Shown: one piece after another, positions 23,907-35,029 of the stretch
How positions within the stretch are numbered: the first letter of the stretch is position 1
How the letters are laid out: each line of letters starts with the position of its first letter
Origin: Hydrangea macrophylla
Lineage: Eukaryota; Streptophyta; Magnoliopsida; Cornales; Hydrangeaceae
DNA length: 64,000 nucleotides
Assembly (NCBI GenBank): GCA_033977485.1
Contig: CM066994.1
Coordinates: forward strand, 8,992,001 to 9,056,000
Direction: 5' to 3'
Position numbers and translations under genes: made by a program
Notes under the pieces: model-generated
What the model was told of the DNA's origin: nothing
The model's database searches: none
The model's input: only the letters and a program-made list of their open reading frames with translations

Positions 23907-24385
23907 TGTTAGGAAATTATATTTCCTAATAAGAGTGGGCAACATATTAATATCAATTATATTATAAGGCTATTAATTAAATGGGCTTATATTATGTGGT
24001 CTAATTGTAGGAAGCCCATGGGCTTCTACTAGGTATGGGTTTAATGAGTGGATACCAAATACTGATCCTGTTAGGAATAATGGGAACCCTAACATATCAG
24101 TACATAAAGACATATATGTTATGGTCCCCAATATGTCAAATCATATATACTACTTCCTCCTCCATCCCATCTAGAGAAGGAAACCCATTAAAGAACTCTA
24201 AGGAGATTTGACTGAGGAAGACATAACTGGTCATCATCGTTCTTCTAAGGTTTGTTAATTGCTTCCATGGATACAGGTATTTATTCTACTATATTATATC
24301 CTTGATAATCTAACATGATATGATCCTAGGGCTGTGGTTTTACTACTCTAGGGTTCTACAATTTTATAGGTTAAAGTTTCTAACA
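23907..24385 (+). repeat. Copia 3' LTR (479 bp)
   Basis: This is the downstream terminal repeat, paired with 18798-19275. Visible differences include TTCTAAT versus TTCCTAAT at the start, TATTGGGTATGAG versus TACTAGGTATGGG, and ACTGATTATC versus ACTGGTCATC. Confidence 0.95.
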
Positions 24386-24614
24386 ATTGATGGTCCCTTG
24401 ACAACCTAGTCTTTAATATTAGAAGCACTTTGTTTGTAACATTGTAATATTAAAAGCATTTTGCTGCAATTCAGTCCAAATCATGATAAATAGAAAAATA
24501 TGTTATGTTTTGTGCTCTCCACATGTTGATTATCTCTTTACGATCTGATTGAAAAGTTCTGTTCCAAAATTAACCTTTCTTGTTTTTTGCTCTCCACATG
24601 TTGATTATCTCTTT

Positions 24615-24705
24615 ATTAAAACGAGCCGAGCCGATCCTAGCCTAGCTTTATCGAACATGTTCACGAGGGCTTGTTGAGCGACACGGCTCGTATACAGCCC
24701 TAGCC
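24615..24705 (-). mobile_element. hAT-type terminal fragment (possible)
   Basis: Read on the minus strand this begins CTAGGGCTGTATACGAGCCG and continues GA-rich toward GGCTCGGCTCG, resembling a common plant hAT terminus. Only one end is visible and no target duplication could be paired. The assignment is tentative. Confidence 0.35.
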
Positions 24706-25105
24706 ATGACTTACCTCCTGGTTTTCCCTCCAAGTGTATGAAGACCAAGGGTCTAAGAGGAAACAAGGAAGATAACGATGACTTTCCTCCTGGTTAAAGA
24801 TGTTGATGATGATAAACTAACAATTGCAGAATTGTTCAAGACTTACTAAGAAGCCTAATAGTTCTGGAGGTGTTTGGAGAAATGGTGTGTTCACAGATTA
24901 AACCTATGGACATGAGAATTCAAGATTTCATGGTAAGATCAAACAGAGACATGCATGGTGAAGATGTAAGTTCAACAAAGAGTCCAACACTCTGCACCCA
25001 CAACCAATGATCAAGAAAGTAGTTGCTTTGGTGAACTTGAGATACCAATATTGGAACTTGAGGCTAGGATTAGCAAGCTTAAAAGCCGAAAGAATTTAAA
25101 AGTAT
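24706..25105 (+). pseudogene. PMD C-terminal tail, second fragment
   Basis: This aligns by eye with 16216-16600. The phrase GATGTTGATGATGATAAACT and then ACAATTGCAGAATTGTT is shared, followed by ACCTATGGACATGAGAATTC and a GATACCAATATTGGA...GCTAGGATTAGCAAGCTT tail encoding the same ISKLxxxK coiled-coil-like end. It has small deletions relative to the first copy, and no domain core precedes it. A short phrase around TTTGCTGCAATT...CCAAATCATG near 24440 also matches 18730, suggesting local duplication. Confidence 0.7.
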
Positions 25106-25920
25106 GGTATCATCTACTTCATCCAATATATTGTTAAACTGTTTAACTTACATTACATGTAAAGAATATACATACAAATTACTGGTGAATTTGGTTAAAT
25201 AGATGATTTAAGCTTGGCGTATGTAAATGGTCAAATGCAACACATGTTCTAGATGCTAAGAAATTACAGTTTTGAATTGTGTTTGATGCTTAAAATGACA
25301 GGAAGTTAGTAGTATTTATAAACAAGAGTGGGAGGAAGAGATTGAGCTTTAAATGTTGTTTGTTTCTTGAATATTAGATATATATCTTTGGCTTCATTCT
25401 CTGTGGTTGAAAATTTTTTTTCTCTCTTTTTGCTATGTTTGGTATGAAAGAAAGGAGTGAAGGAAAGATGGAGGACTCACCGTTTCTCATCCGTCCATAC
25501 CGATTGGGAGGTAAAAGAAGCTTTCATATTTATTTATTTATTTTTGACCTTTTTGTCCCCAAAAAACGATCCTTCTCACGGGAGGGTATGATATTTCACA
25601 CTTTCCTTCTTATTAACAAAACAAAAGAAAGGAAAGATCCATTCCTTTCCCTAAGAATACATCTCTTCCCTTTCCATATTTTTTTGGACTACTGACATCA
25701 AAAAATCATCCTTCTGGGAGGGTGCATTTCTTGCATTAACCGATCAAATGAAGGAAAGATTCCTTCCTTTCCCTAAGAATACACCTTCCCGCCCTTTTAC
25801 ATTCTCTTCCTTCTACTTTTTTATCCCTCCAACCAAAAATTGCATTGGAGACTAAGGCTTTGTTTGGTTTACAGATTTAGAGAAGGAAAGGAACACGTGA
25901 ATGAAAACTATTTACCGCGC

Positions 25921-25921
<1 letters not shown>

Positions 25922-25976
<55 letters not shown>
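25922..25976. repeat. GT microsatellite (about 27 units)
   Basis: This is an uninterrupted TG dinucleotide tract. It lies in AT-rich, C/T-rich intergenic sequence (25106-26460) with no supportable gene. Confidence 0.95.
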
Positions 25977-25979
<3 letters not shown>

Positions 25980-26458
25980 GTTGTTGTTCATTTCTTCATT
26001 TGTTTTTGTCAATTCTTACATTCACATTGGAAGTTAAAAGTTTTAAAAGTATAATAGGAACTTCATAAAAGAGCGCAAGTGACTAACAAACTTTCAAAAT
26101 TTTAATTTATTTTCACTCTATTTTATTTTCTTTCTTGTTTTCCTCAATAACCAAACAAAAATAAGTGTCTTTCTCTGCCTTTTCTTTTCTTTTCTTTTTC
26201 CTCAACATATCTCCGAAACAAACAAAGCCTAAGGTGTCAAGCTCTCCAGATTATATAGTATGCCACAAATTATTTTTTTTGGCAAGTTTAGTATGCCATA
26301 CACTTGCTAGTTGATATGGCATAAGAGTAATGATATGCTTCCCAAATTTGTATCTCAAATGTGGTTCTCAGCACACGTGACAGTGGGTTCACTTCATTTT
26401 CATTTGAGAATGTTGAAGTGGTCCCACCATTATTGAAAGGTATTATCACTGTCACATG

Positions 26459-26934
26459 CAGGGACGGATCTAATGAGCTCCCCCCCCCCCCCCCCCCCCT
26501 TGATTTTAGAAACATTCGATACATACCCTAATAAAAGCATATTTTTATACTTAAGCACCCCCTCCCAAATTCAAAAATGCCCTATTTTATTAGTATTGAG
26601 TTTTTGAAAAATTCCACAGGACAGCCAGTATGATATATTCAATTTATTGGTCTCAATTTAATAATTTATAGTAACAATGTGTCATTTTGTTATACATTTG
26701 GTGTCAATCAGTATTAACTTTTCGAATGTGCCATTTGATAGTAACTATTAGGTGCCATTTGTTAGTTATTATTTTATAATTGTATGTATCATATAATGGT
26801 AAAAGATTTCTTGAGTTTTTGTATTGGTTTTTATAGCATTAGCTCAAGTATATCATCTACAAAAAAAAAAAAAAAAAAAATTGTAAAATTAAGTAGACCC
26901 AAAAAAAATAATTGCCTCTTAGGCGCTGCCCTCG

Positions 26935-26968
<34 letters not shown>

Positions 26969-27070
26969 TTTCATCAGGGCCTGGGGGCCACGGCCCTGCG
27001 ATTTTTTTTTAATTTCATCTGGGCCTGGGGGCCACGGCCCTACGATTTTTTTTTTTTTTTTTTTTTAAGT
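26459..27070. repeat. Degenerate hAT-like repeat with poly-C tracts
   Basis: It begins CAGGGACGGATCTAATGAGC, resembling hAT-type ends of the CAGGGGCGGA kind. Poly-C runs lie at about 26480-26500 and 26937-26967, and a phrase GGGCCTGGGGGCCACGGCCC is duplicated near 26977 and 27022. Much of the AT-rich middle matches the element at 59692-60086 (for example TTTGGTGTCAATCAGTATTA). The right end is unclear. The Pro-rich frames across the poly-C runs are artefacts. Confidence 0.5.
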
Positions 27071-27143
27071 TTGATTATGCTTGCATATGTAATTGGTGGA
27101 CTTTTAGAATTAAGGAAAAATTGGTAAAAAGGGCATTAAGACA

Positions 27144-28443
27144 AGCTAAATTGGAATGAAGGACACTTAATAAAAACAACTTGGTTTTTACTCCTAATTT
27201 ATTTTTTGGACCAAAATATCCTTATCTTCATCATTTAACCTTACTATCAAACCTTAGCCACCATTGCCACTACCCATCCCTAGCCTCCGGCCACCACCAC
27301 TTCCACCTCCGGCGACCACCACTACCATCTCCGGCGACCTCCGATGACCTCCGGCTTATAATATCCCACTTAATTGTCATATTTCCATTTGGATCAAGTG
27401 TATCATAGGCTTCTGAAAAAAAAACCAACAAAAAAGTTAAAACTCTTTCTTCTAATGATGAACTTACATCCAGCAAAGATGGGGGGCACATATACAAGGC
27501 CACAACTCAACACAAACACGATAGACAGTTGAGTTTTTACCAGCATATTTCCATTCACACCAAAGATTCGTTGCAGTGAAACCATGACTTTTCATATTGA
27601 TCTTAGAACACAACCACCAACACCATTGTCACCACCCATGCCTAACCTCCGGCCACCATCACTTCCACCTTCGGCGACCTCATACGACCTCTGACGACCG
27701 CCACTAGCACCTCCGCACCTCCGGCGACCATCACCTATCATCCCACCTTCACTCAACAGTTCTGACCATCTTAAGATAAATTTCTCTTAAGATCAGGCAT
27801 CTTAAGAAAAATTTCTCTTAAGATCAGTTGGCCGTGGAGATTTGTGTTGGTGGTGGTGGTGGCAATGGAGGGGGAGGAGAGAGAGATGGTGGTGGTGGCT
27901 ATGGAGGGGGAGGAGAGAGAAAGTTAGAGAGAGAAGAGAGTTGGTGGTAGTGGCGACGGTTCCGGCAAAGGCTCCGGTGACGGGGACGGGGACAACAAGG
28001 ATGGCTCCGGTGGTGGTGGTGGTTGGGATGGTTATGGCTATGGAGGGAGGAGGAGAGAAAGTTAGAGAGAGAAGAGAGATGGTGGTGGTGGTGGTGGCTA
28101 TGGAGGGGGAGGAGAGAGAAAGTTAGAGAGATAAAAGAGTTGGTGGTAGTGGCGACGGCAACGGCTTGGGCTCCGGCTCCGGCGTGGATGGCTCCGGTGG
28201 TGGTGGTTGTGATGGTAGTGGCTATGGAGGGAGGAGGAGGGAAAAAGTTAGAGAGAAAGAGGAGAGATGGTGGTGGTGGTCTCTTAGGTTCTATGGACAA
28301 TTTTGCCATTTAGGGTGAAATATAAAATTTTATAGGATTAAGAGGGAAAGTTAAAATTTTAGAAGACTTTGGGAGGGAAAGCTTTTTTAGAGTGTCCTTG
28401 TGTGGGTTTTGATTATGACTTGTCCTTTAGTCCAACTTAGCCC
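27144..28443. mobile_element. TIR-bounded element with GC-rich minisatellite
   Basis: The outer ends are imperfect inverted repeats of about 37 bases: GCTAAATTGGAATGAAGGAC at the left pairs with the complement of GTCCTTTAGTCCAACTTAGC at the right. The inside is rich in CCGGC/CCACC triplets (27240-27360 and 27600-27750), then has a GGTGGT/GAGAGA minisatellite. No transposase is visible, and a target duplication could not be identified. The Pro/His/Ser-rich and Trp/Gly-rich peptides encoded here are simple-sequence translations. Confidence 0.5.
27878..28267. repeat. About 190-200-bp minisatellite, two units
   Basis: Two long units run at about 27878-28078 and 28079-28267. Each starts TGGTGGTGGTGGCTATGGAG, then has GAGAGAAAGTTAGAGAGA, a GGTAGTGGCGACGG stretch and a GGCTCCGGTGGTGGTGGT stretch, and closes with GGAGGAGGAG. 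A partial unit precedes them. The GC content is far above the flanks. Confidence 0.7.
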
Positions 28444-30736
28444 AACCTTAGGGGCCTTAATACATGTATTGGCCTCTCCAAAATATTACCTTCTGGAAAA
28501 GAATAACAATATGCTTCCCAAATGTGAATCCCAAATTTGGTTTCCAAATGTAAGTGACTCGATATTTTTTTTTTATTTTTTTTTCTTCTGTGGGTTGCAA
28601 AATTGGCATGCAAAGATGCATAATTCTTGGAAAAAAAATACATGAAAAAAAAACACCCTAAAAGACCAAAAAAGATGAAGTTATGGGTATTTAACGTGGA
28701 CATCTTTTGGACTGACAAATTATCGGTCTGTAACAGATTTTCCACATGGTGAGGATGGGTTCAACTGAACCGGCTCAAATTTTCAGGGGCAAAAATTTAC
28801 ATGTAATTTCACATATATTCATTCTAGTTTTTCTAAAATGACACTACTGAAATGAAAGCCAAACAAAGAGAAGGGTGTCATTTAAAAGTGTCAATTTGTC
28901 ATTTGACTTGGTTAAAAGTTAAATTTAAACAAAAAAAAAATATTTTTTGCTCCGATACTAAGAGTTGTATTTGATAACCTAATTGAGCTGTAAATGAAAC
29001 ATTTCAGTACTTATTTCCAGTGCATTTTATGATGTATCATTTTACTAGAAAGGAAGTTAAAAACCTACTGAAAACTGCAAGTAAACAATTTTGTTATAAA
29101 AAAAAGTCCGTGATGCAATCTATTTCAAACGTGAAGACATTGTTCTCAATACTACAAATTCTATAGCTTAAAATTTTCTCTCGTTATCTAGGTTTAAGTT
29201 TTATCAAACCGGAGTTAAGTTATTGATTGACACCACTGAAATTTATTCCTGGATATGCCATTGGAAGGAGCTGGATTGGTTTCGGTTTACTAGTTTAGTG
29301 AAATTCAGAGACAGAAGTAATATATAATACTTCGTTGTTTTCGTTTCTTGTTATGTACACTTAAAACCTCCCTCTATGGCGCGCGACGATTACATCGAGC
29401 GAGCCTATATTAGTTTTGTTTTTTTCCCCAAAAAATTATGTTTAATATTGAGAACCATTGTACAGATGGATCTAAAATTTTCTCTTGCTTTGCCAACTTT
29501 GTTCTCTTTTCTTTCTTAGCTCTCATGATCTAATCCAAATGGGCAAAAAAAAAAAAAAAATTTGACTTACCTTCCCTTCTTCCAAATCCGTTAATCCAGG
29601 TTAGCTTTTGTCTTAATTTCTTTTCATTGTTGAGTTGATTAATTAGATTTGCTTGTTGTTTTGGTATTGCCTGTTGGAATTTTTACGAAAAAAAAGGAAA
29701 AATAAGCTTTAAGGGAAAGATAAGTAAAAAGCTAACTATTCAAAGGATAGCACTATATCAAGAAAGAGTTGTCTAGTTATGCGAACAATATTTGGATTAA
29801 GGAAATGTTTAGGTTTGCTTAAGATTTCAGCACTTAAATAAACTATCTGAAAAATTAAGCTGAAAGTAACTTGTATATCAAGCAATCACTTAATTTCCCT
29901 TTTAAGTTATTAAAAGACAAAAATGCCTGAAAACAAAAGGGTTGAATAATATTTACATGTTTTTTTTTTTTGGTCATTTTGAAGTAACAATCACTTTTTT
30001 TCAACATATTTGTCAAGCACTCTTGTTTTGTAAGTGATAAATATTTCAACTAACCCAAAACACTTAACAGCTTAATCTTTCATCACTTAATATTTCAACT
30101 TACCCAAACGGACTCTAATAGTATCAAGAGCAGCACATAAAGGACGCAAGGAGCAACACTCAAGTTTGAGTGCTATGAAGTATGGGACAAAGGCTGTTGT
30201 CATTTCAAGAGTCTCATATATCCTTCCTCTTTCCCTTTTTAACGTTCATGCATTTTGTTTTAATGGAAAAATCATCTTCACCTCTAGTGTCTTCGTAGCA
30301 AAATCATCTTCACCTCCCAATAAAAACCCAGCCTAACTGTTTGATATTTAGTCTGAAAGATGATTTTGTTTTAATTTTTTCCTGTCTTTCTTAAAGTTTG
30401 ATATTTTACGCAGAACCTCTAAAGTCTAAACACAAAATAAACTATTATAGGCCGCCGCATTCAAGGCTGCAATTAAAATGGAAAGCATTTTCACCCAGCC
30501 CAGACCAAAAAGTCAGGTAATTTGATCCCAGCCTGACCATCTTGTCACTCCGGCGCACATTTTAATTTGTTATGTCTATTTAGGCTCTGTTTGGTTTGTG
30601 AATTCATCAAAATAAAAGACAAAGTAAATTCAAATAAGAAGGAAAACTAAGTTCCCTTGTGTTTATCATTTTGTTTTCTTGCCCTTGCTTTCCCTCACTA
30701 AATCCTTGAGCCAAGCAGAGATTAGATCTCTTTGAA
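28444..30736. other. Intergenic, no gene seen
   Basis: AT-rich sequence. A phrase near 28495 (CAATATGCTTCCCAAATGTG) echoes 26330, so a degraded MITE is likely. The 29700-30115 stretch has CACTTAA-type repeats typical of hAT MITEs, but ends could not be set. No gene was recognised. Confidence 0.45.
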
Positions 30737-30752
30737 ACCCTGTATTTTCTTA

Positions 30753-30899
30753 AGCTGCTTCACATTGAGTTTCAGAGAGAGCAGCAACATCCAGGACTTT
30801 ATAACTACATGCGGTTAAATCATTTCTATATATATATTTTTTTTCTACCTGGTCAATATGCTCCTTACATACACTGAAATTGTGGATATGTATGTACGT
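30753..30899. other. 147-bp insert between 16-bp direct repeats
   Basis: The 16-mer ACCCTGTATTTTCTTA occurs at 30737-30752 and 30900-30915. The 147 bases between include ATATATATATTTTTTTT and carry the end of the NBS-LRR frame. This could be a small retro-insertion with target duplication or a local duplication product. The class is unknown. Confidence 0.5.
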
Positions 30900-33146
30900 A
30901 CCCTGTATTTTCTTACATTTTGGAGGTTTGAAATGGAGAGTGTCCCACGAAGATAATCAAGCTCTCTTAACTCACTTATCGTTGACCCAGTTTGGTTCCC
31001 CACTACAAAGTTAGTTAACTGTTGGAGACTCCTTAGTTTACCAATTTGCATTGGCATCTCTCTTAATTCTGTTCCACGAAGATCGAGATTACGCAAGCAA
31101 ATTAATTTACAAAGGAGCTCAGGCAATGTAGTGAGACTACTACATTCCCGCAGCAAAAGTGTTTCTAAATTACACAGCCTACATATTGTATCAGGCAATA
31201 ATACAATCTGTCTATTATAAGAGAGGTCCAAATGGCGAAGATGGATCAAGCTACGAATTGAATCAGGCAGTTCAACAATATCACAGCTTTTTAGAGAGAG
31301 TGCTCGTAGGCATCTTAGTCTCGGCAACACATCAAGCAATACACTCGTTCTTAGGGAAGAATATTGTAAGATCCTTATATAATTAGGCTCATTGATTGCC
31401 ATCAATTTTTCAACGGTGTCAAACTTCCAACGGATGCACGAAAGATACCGTACTTTAGAGATATCAAATGGATGGTCATCTTCTACCCTGAAACAATACT
31501 CTCCAGCCACAAACCGTGCCAAGTCATTGATTAGGTCATGCATCAAGAAATGATTATCTCTGCTTGACTGCTGAAACAAGGACCTTGAGATTAGCTCCTG
31601 GAAATAACCATCACCTATATCTTCGATTCTTCCACCGGGTCTTGGCTGCTGCACAAAACCTGCTGCTATCCACAGCGGCACCAATTCATCCTTTTCAAAT
31701 GGATAGTCTTCGGGAATAATAGCACAGAAAGCGAAGCACAACTTTAAATGAGAAGGGAGATGATGGTAGCTCAACAATAGTGCTGGTAAAATGTCACTCT
31801 TTTCCTTTGGCAAATCCCAGAAGTCACTATTTAGAACATCCACCCACTCCCCAACCTTCACTTTATAACGCAAGAGGCCACCGAGTGTTTTTGCAGCCAA
31901 AGGCAAGCCTTTGCACTTCTCCACAATCTTTCTACCGATCGGTTCTAAGCTCGACTGCACACCGTGGCTAACATTTACAAAAGCGTGGTTTGAAAATAAT
32001 AGCCAACAATCTTCATTTGACAGTTGTCCCAGATCAAAAATTGGAACTGTTTGCATGATAGATGCAACACCCTTATTGCGCGTTGTTACGATAATCTTAC
32101 TTCCACGTTTCCCAACTGCAAAAGGACGCCTCAATTGGTCCCAATTCTCATACTTCTCATTCCACACATCATCAAGAACAATCAAAAATTTCTTTTCTGC
32201 TAGTCTACCCCTTAACTTGACTTGAAGGGTATCTAAGTCAGCATCGCTAGAAAAAGACACAGAGAGCCCATCAAGAATTGTTTTTGTTACCTTAGTAATA
32301 TCAAATTCTTCAGAGACACAAACCCATTTTTTTCCTCAAAATGATCTACAACTTGGGGATCGTTGTAGACAAATTGAGCAAGAGTGGTCTTGCCAATCCC
32401 GCCCATGCCAACTATAGGAATCACACTTACAAGGGGACCATTTGAATCATCATCATCCGAGATCAACAACTGAATTATCTTGTCTTTATCATCATTTCTG
32501 CCATAAACAGAAACATGATCCACCAAAGAAGAAGTCGGCAATCTGTGAGATGAGATGTTCCGGCCAACTACAACTTCTCTCAACCCAAGGGAGTCTTTTG
32601 CATCCATGAAATACTCCAATTTCTGAATGATCTCTTCGATCCTGGACGCCATATCTGTCATAAAAATGTAATTTGAAATTTTAAGAGCCTAGAAAAATTT
32701 ACTACAACATTTTTGGGTAATATAGAATTGTATCAAGGAGTTGTTTTGGAGGCTAATGAAAATGTAGTACCTTCACCAAACGGAGACCAAGATCCAAGGA
32801 AGTCGCTTACGGTCTGAGTAGTAGTTGTGGTGGTTGGGAACTCAGAATCCAACTTGAATAGCATAGCTTTAGTAGCAATCTCGTCCAGCAAGTCGTCTGC
32901 GTGGTAGATAGTATCTTTAAGCTCGTCCACCCATTCTTTAACTGCAGAGTCGGTCCACTGCTTGAGCTCAGCATCGTTCAGCAGTGGTTTAACTCCCAGC
33001 AACTTAATTTTCAGTTTTTGTAGGAGTACTCTTTCTTCCTGTTTTTGCCCACGGAAGATGTTGATGAAATCACGAGAAGCCAATCGATCAAACAATACTT
33101 GAAGAGAAGCTGAGAGAAATGCACCTCCCACCAACGCAGTAGCCAT
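30845..33146 (-). pseudogene. CC-NBS-LRR disease-resistance gene, frameshifted and LRR-truncated
   Basis: This is an intracellular immune-receptor gene of the RPP13-like/R13L type. The start is the ATG ending at 33146 (MATALVGGAFLSASLQVLFD), which opens the Rx-N coiled coil. A 116-bp intron is inferred at 32655-32770 (GAAG|GTACTA ... TGACAG|ATATGG), which joins the frames as FGEDMASRIEE. The NB-ARC domain then shows P-loop GMGGIGKTT, kinase-2 LIVLDDVWNE, GSKIIVTTR, GLPLAAKTLGGLL, RNBS-D CFAFCAIIPEDYPF and MHDLINDLA. Several LRRs follow (LPDSIRSLIHLRHLDLSYN). An indel in a seven-A run at 32327-32333, between P-loop and RNBS-A, breaks the frame; EKKWVCVSEEFDI is readable in the other frame. The LRR stops after LSISNLQNV, so the product is far shorter than the usual 1,000-plus residues. 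Confidence 0.9.
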
Positions 33147-33379
33147 GTTAACACTCTTTTTGATTTCTTTGCTATAGCAAAAACAAAAGTCTATTGCAAT
33201 TGCAACTGCAAATGTAGTAATAGCACAGGAGAATGTGGTGCCCCACATCTAATGAGTAAGCGCTACACAGAATTGTTAGCCATTTAAATTTTTTGTGGTA
33301 TGTTCCATTGTTCGTGTGGCACACTACTATTAGGTACGGGGTACCAAATAACATACCACGTGGTACCTTAAGAGTACCT

Positions 33380-33698
33380 CAAAATATCTCATAGCACAGA
33401 CCCTCCAAACCAAATTAAGAGCCTTCAATATGAAAAGAAGGACAAGCTGTCTCACAGCTTGCGTGTGGGACCCTCAATCAATGAATAATTAAGGAGAAGA
33501 CTCAGGCGAAGAAAAAAAAAAGGTTGGGACCCTCAAGAGCCTTCCAGGATATTTCCTGGCGCCTTTAGTTCCTTCCAGGATATTTACTAAGGTAATTTTT
33601 TTTTTTTTCATGATACACGCCTCGCATTCGGTCTTAAGATAGGTAATAATTAAACAAATGTGTAACATTTTGTCACTTGTTAAAGTGTAAAGAAAAAG
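33380..33698. repeat. Local duplication, unit A left part
   Basis: This sequence, upstream of the resistance gene, matches 43262-43493 and 44913-45040. Shared phrases include AAGGACAAGC.GTCTC, GTTGGGACCCTCAAGAGCC, CCTTCCAGGA.TATTTACTAA, and CATTTTGTCACTTGT followed by GTGTAAAGAAAA. Unit A continues at 42786-43060 after the nested SINE, copia and fold-back insertions. Confidence 0.7.
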
Positions 33699-33849
33699 CC
33701 AAGACCTCTTTGGTCTAGTGGCATCACTCCACCTCTCCCAAGTGGGAGGTGGATGGTTCGAATCTCACCATGGGGTGAGTGAGATGGATTTTCCCTACTT
33801 TCATTGTAGAATACCCCTTGTGCTCCCGTCGGGCCGATCTCTTGGGTTC

Positions 33850-34281
33850 TGTAAGAAATATGTGGGCCATACGGGCACCCGCATACATTGGACCGGGTCC
33901 AATGGGCTTAGGTTTTTGGAGCCCTAGGGTTTGGATATTATGTGTGTGTATATATATGATATAAACACACATTTTCAGCCATTCCCAAGGATATCACAGC
34001 AGCCTCTCTCTCTCCCTCTCTCTCTCTCTCACGGTTCATCTCTCTCTTGGCCATCACCAAAGGAGCCATGAGATTTAGCGCGTGATACGTATGAGGACCA
34101 CTCTAGTAGTGATCTCCACGACCTACGCGATACATAAGAGAGTACACGGAGGCAACATGGAGCAGCAGTTCGTGGGTGAAGACGCCGGGCTCGTAACAAC
34201 ACCGTTTGGCGATCCGTCGGGTTATTCCGCTAGGTAAGTGACCTAAACCCGACTCGTATGCTTGCGTGCATATTTTCTACA
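33850..34281 (+). repeat. Copia 5' LTR (432 bp)
   Basis: This terminal repeat has TG...CA ends and an internal CT-rich tract near 34003-34030. It is followed immediately by TTGGTATCAGAGCC, the tRNA-Met primer-binding site. Confidence 0.95.
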
Positions 34282-35029
34282 TTGGTATCAGAGCCTATAG
34301 GTGCTTGATTCGCCCGTAGATCACCCGAATTGAATCTGCCATTAAAGCTTAACCAAGCTTTTATCAAAACTTTGAAATTTTGATTTTGAAGTGGGTCTAA
34401 TACAAAACTCCAATAGTGGTCCAATTTTTTGGCATGGTTGTGTCTCATACGGTCCCTAGAGTCCCCCCTATAAGTCCCATGGCTTGATTATCTCATACGG
34501 AGAAGAAATCTGAAAACCTAATTTTTGAATATTTTAAAAACGAGATTTTTCAGCAACTTTCAGCCTCTTTTCTGGATGATTTACTCGTCCAATCAGGCTA
34601 TTTTTTGGCTTGATCGTGTTCTACTCCGTGAGACCTTTCCAACCATATATAATACGCGTGATTTGGATCTATATCGAAGGAGATATAAGCCATCAAAGTT
34701 GGGGGTTCGCGCAGCAAGTTGCTGCGTTTTTTAGGGCTTCTTGGTGAAGAAGAAGACCCAAAAGGGCCTCGCCCACTCGCGCCGGGGAGAGTGGGTCCCA
34801 CTCGCCGGCCTTCCGTGGTCCGGCGACCATGATTCCGGCGAGTGTGGGTCCCCCTCGGGGTCCTGGTCCATAATATATTTTTTATTAAAATATTCCAGAA
34901 TATAAAATAATTATTTTCTAATTAAAACAGTTTCTGGTTATTAAAAATTGTGTTTTTAATAGTTTAAGTTGTTTTAAATGCTTTAAAATTCTGGAAAAAT
35001 GTGGAAAATTAATTTTTTATTTTTCCTAT

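Larger units (their letters stand above)
18798..24385 (+). mobile_element. Ty1/copia element, RT core deleted, 5-bp TSD
   Basis: LTRs lie at 18798-19275 and 23907-24385, beginning TGTTAGGAAATTATATTT and ending AAAGTTTCTAACA. The target duplication is ATTGA (18793-18797 and 24386-24390). The primer site TGGTATCAGAGC at 19278-19289 fits initiator tRNA-Met, and a purine tract (AAGTGAGAGA) precedes the 3' LTR. By eye the LTRs differ at a dozen or so positions, about 97% identity, so it is older than the copia elements at 11.8 and 33.9 kb. The interior keeps gag, protease, integrase and RNase H largely in one frame, but the reverse-transcriptase catalytic core is missing. Confidence 0.95.

Noticed and set aside
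26784..27127. Poly-Pro frames across the C runs
   Set aside because: They are produced by homopolymer C tracts in a degraded repeat.
27842..28313. Pro/His/Ser-rich and Trp/Gly-rich open frames on both strands
   Set aside because: They follow the minisatellite unit and simple triplets. No domain or start context supports a protein.
33705..33780. tRNA gene candidate (box A and box B visible)
   Set aside because: The segment does not fold into a full cloverleaf with acceptor pairing. It is the head of a SINE with a 17-bp target duplication. The same applies to 7313-7390.
34525..34801. GC-richer stretch with frames near the copia leader
   Set aside because: Frames on both strands overlap with no recognisable motif. 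It is probably leader sequence of the element.
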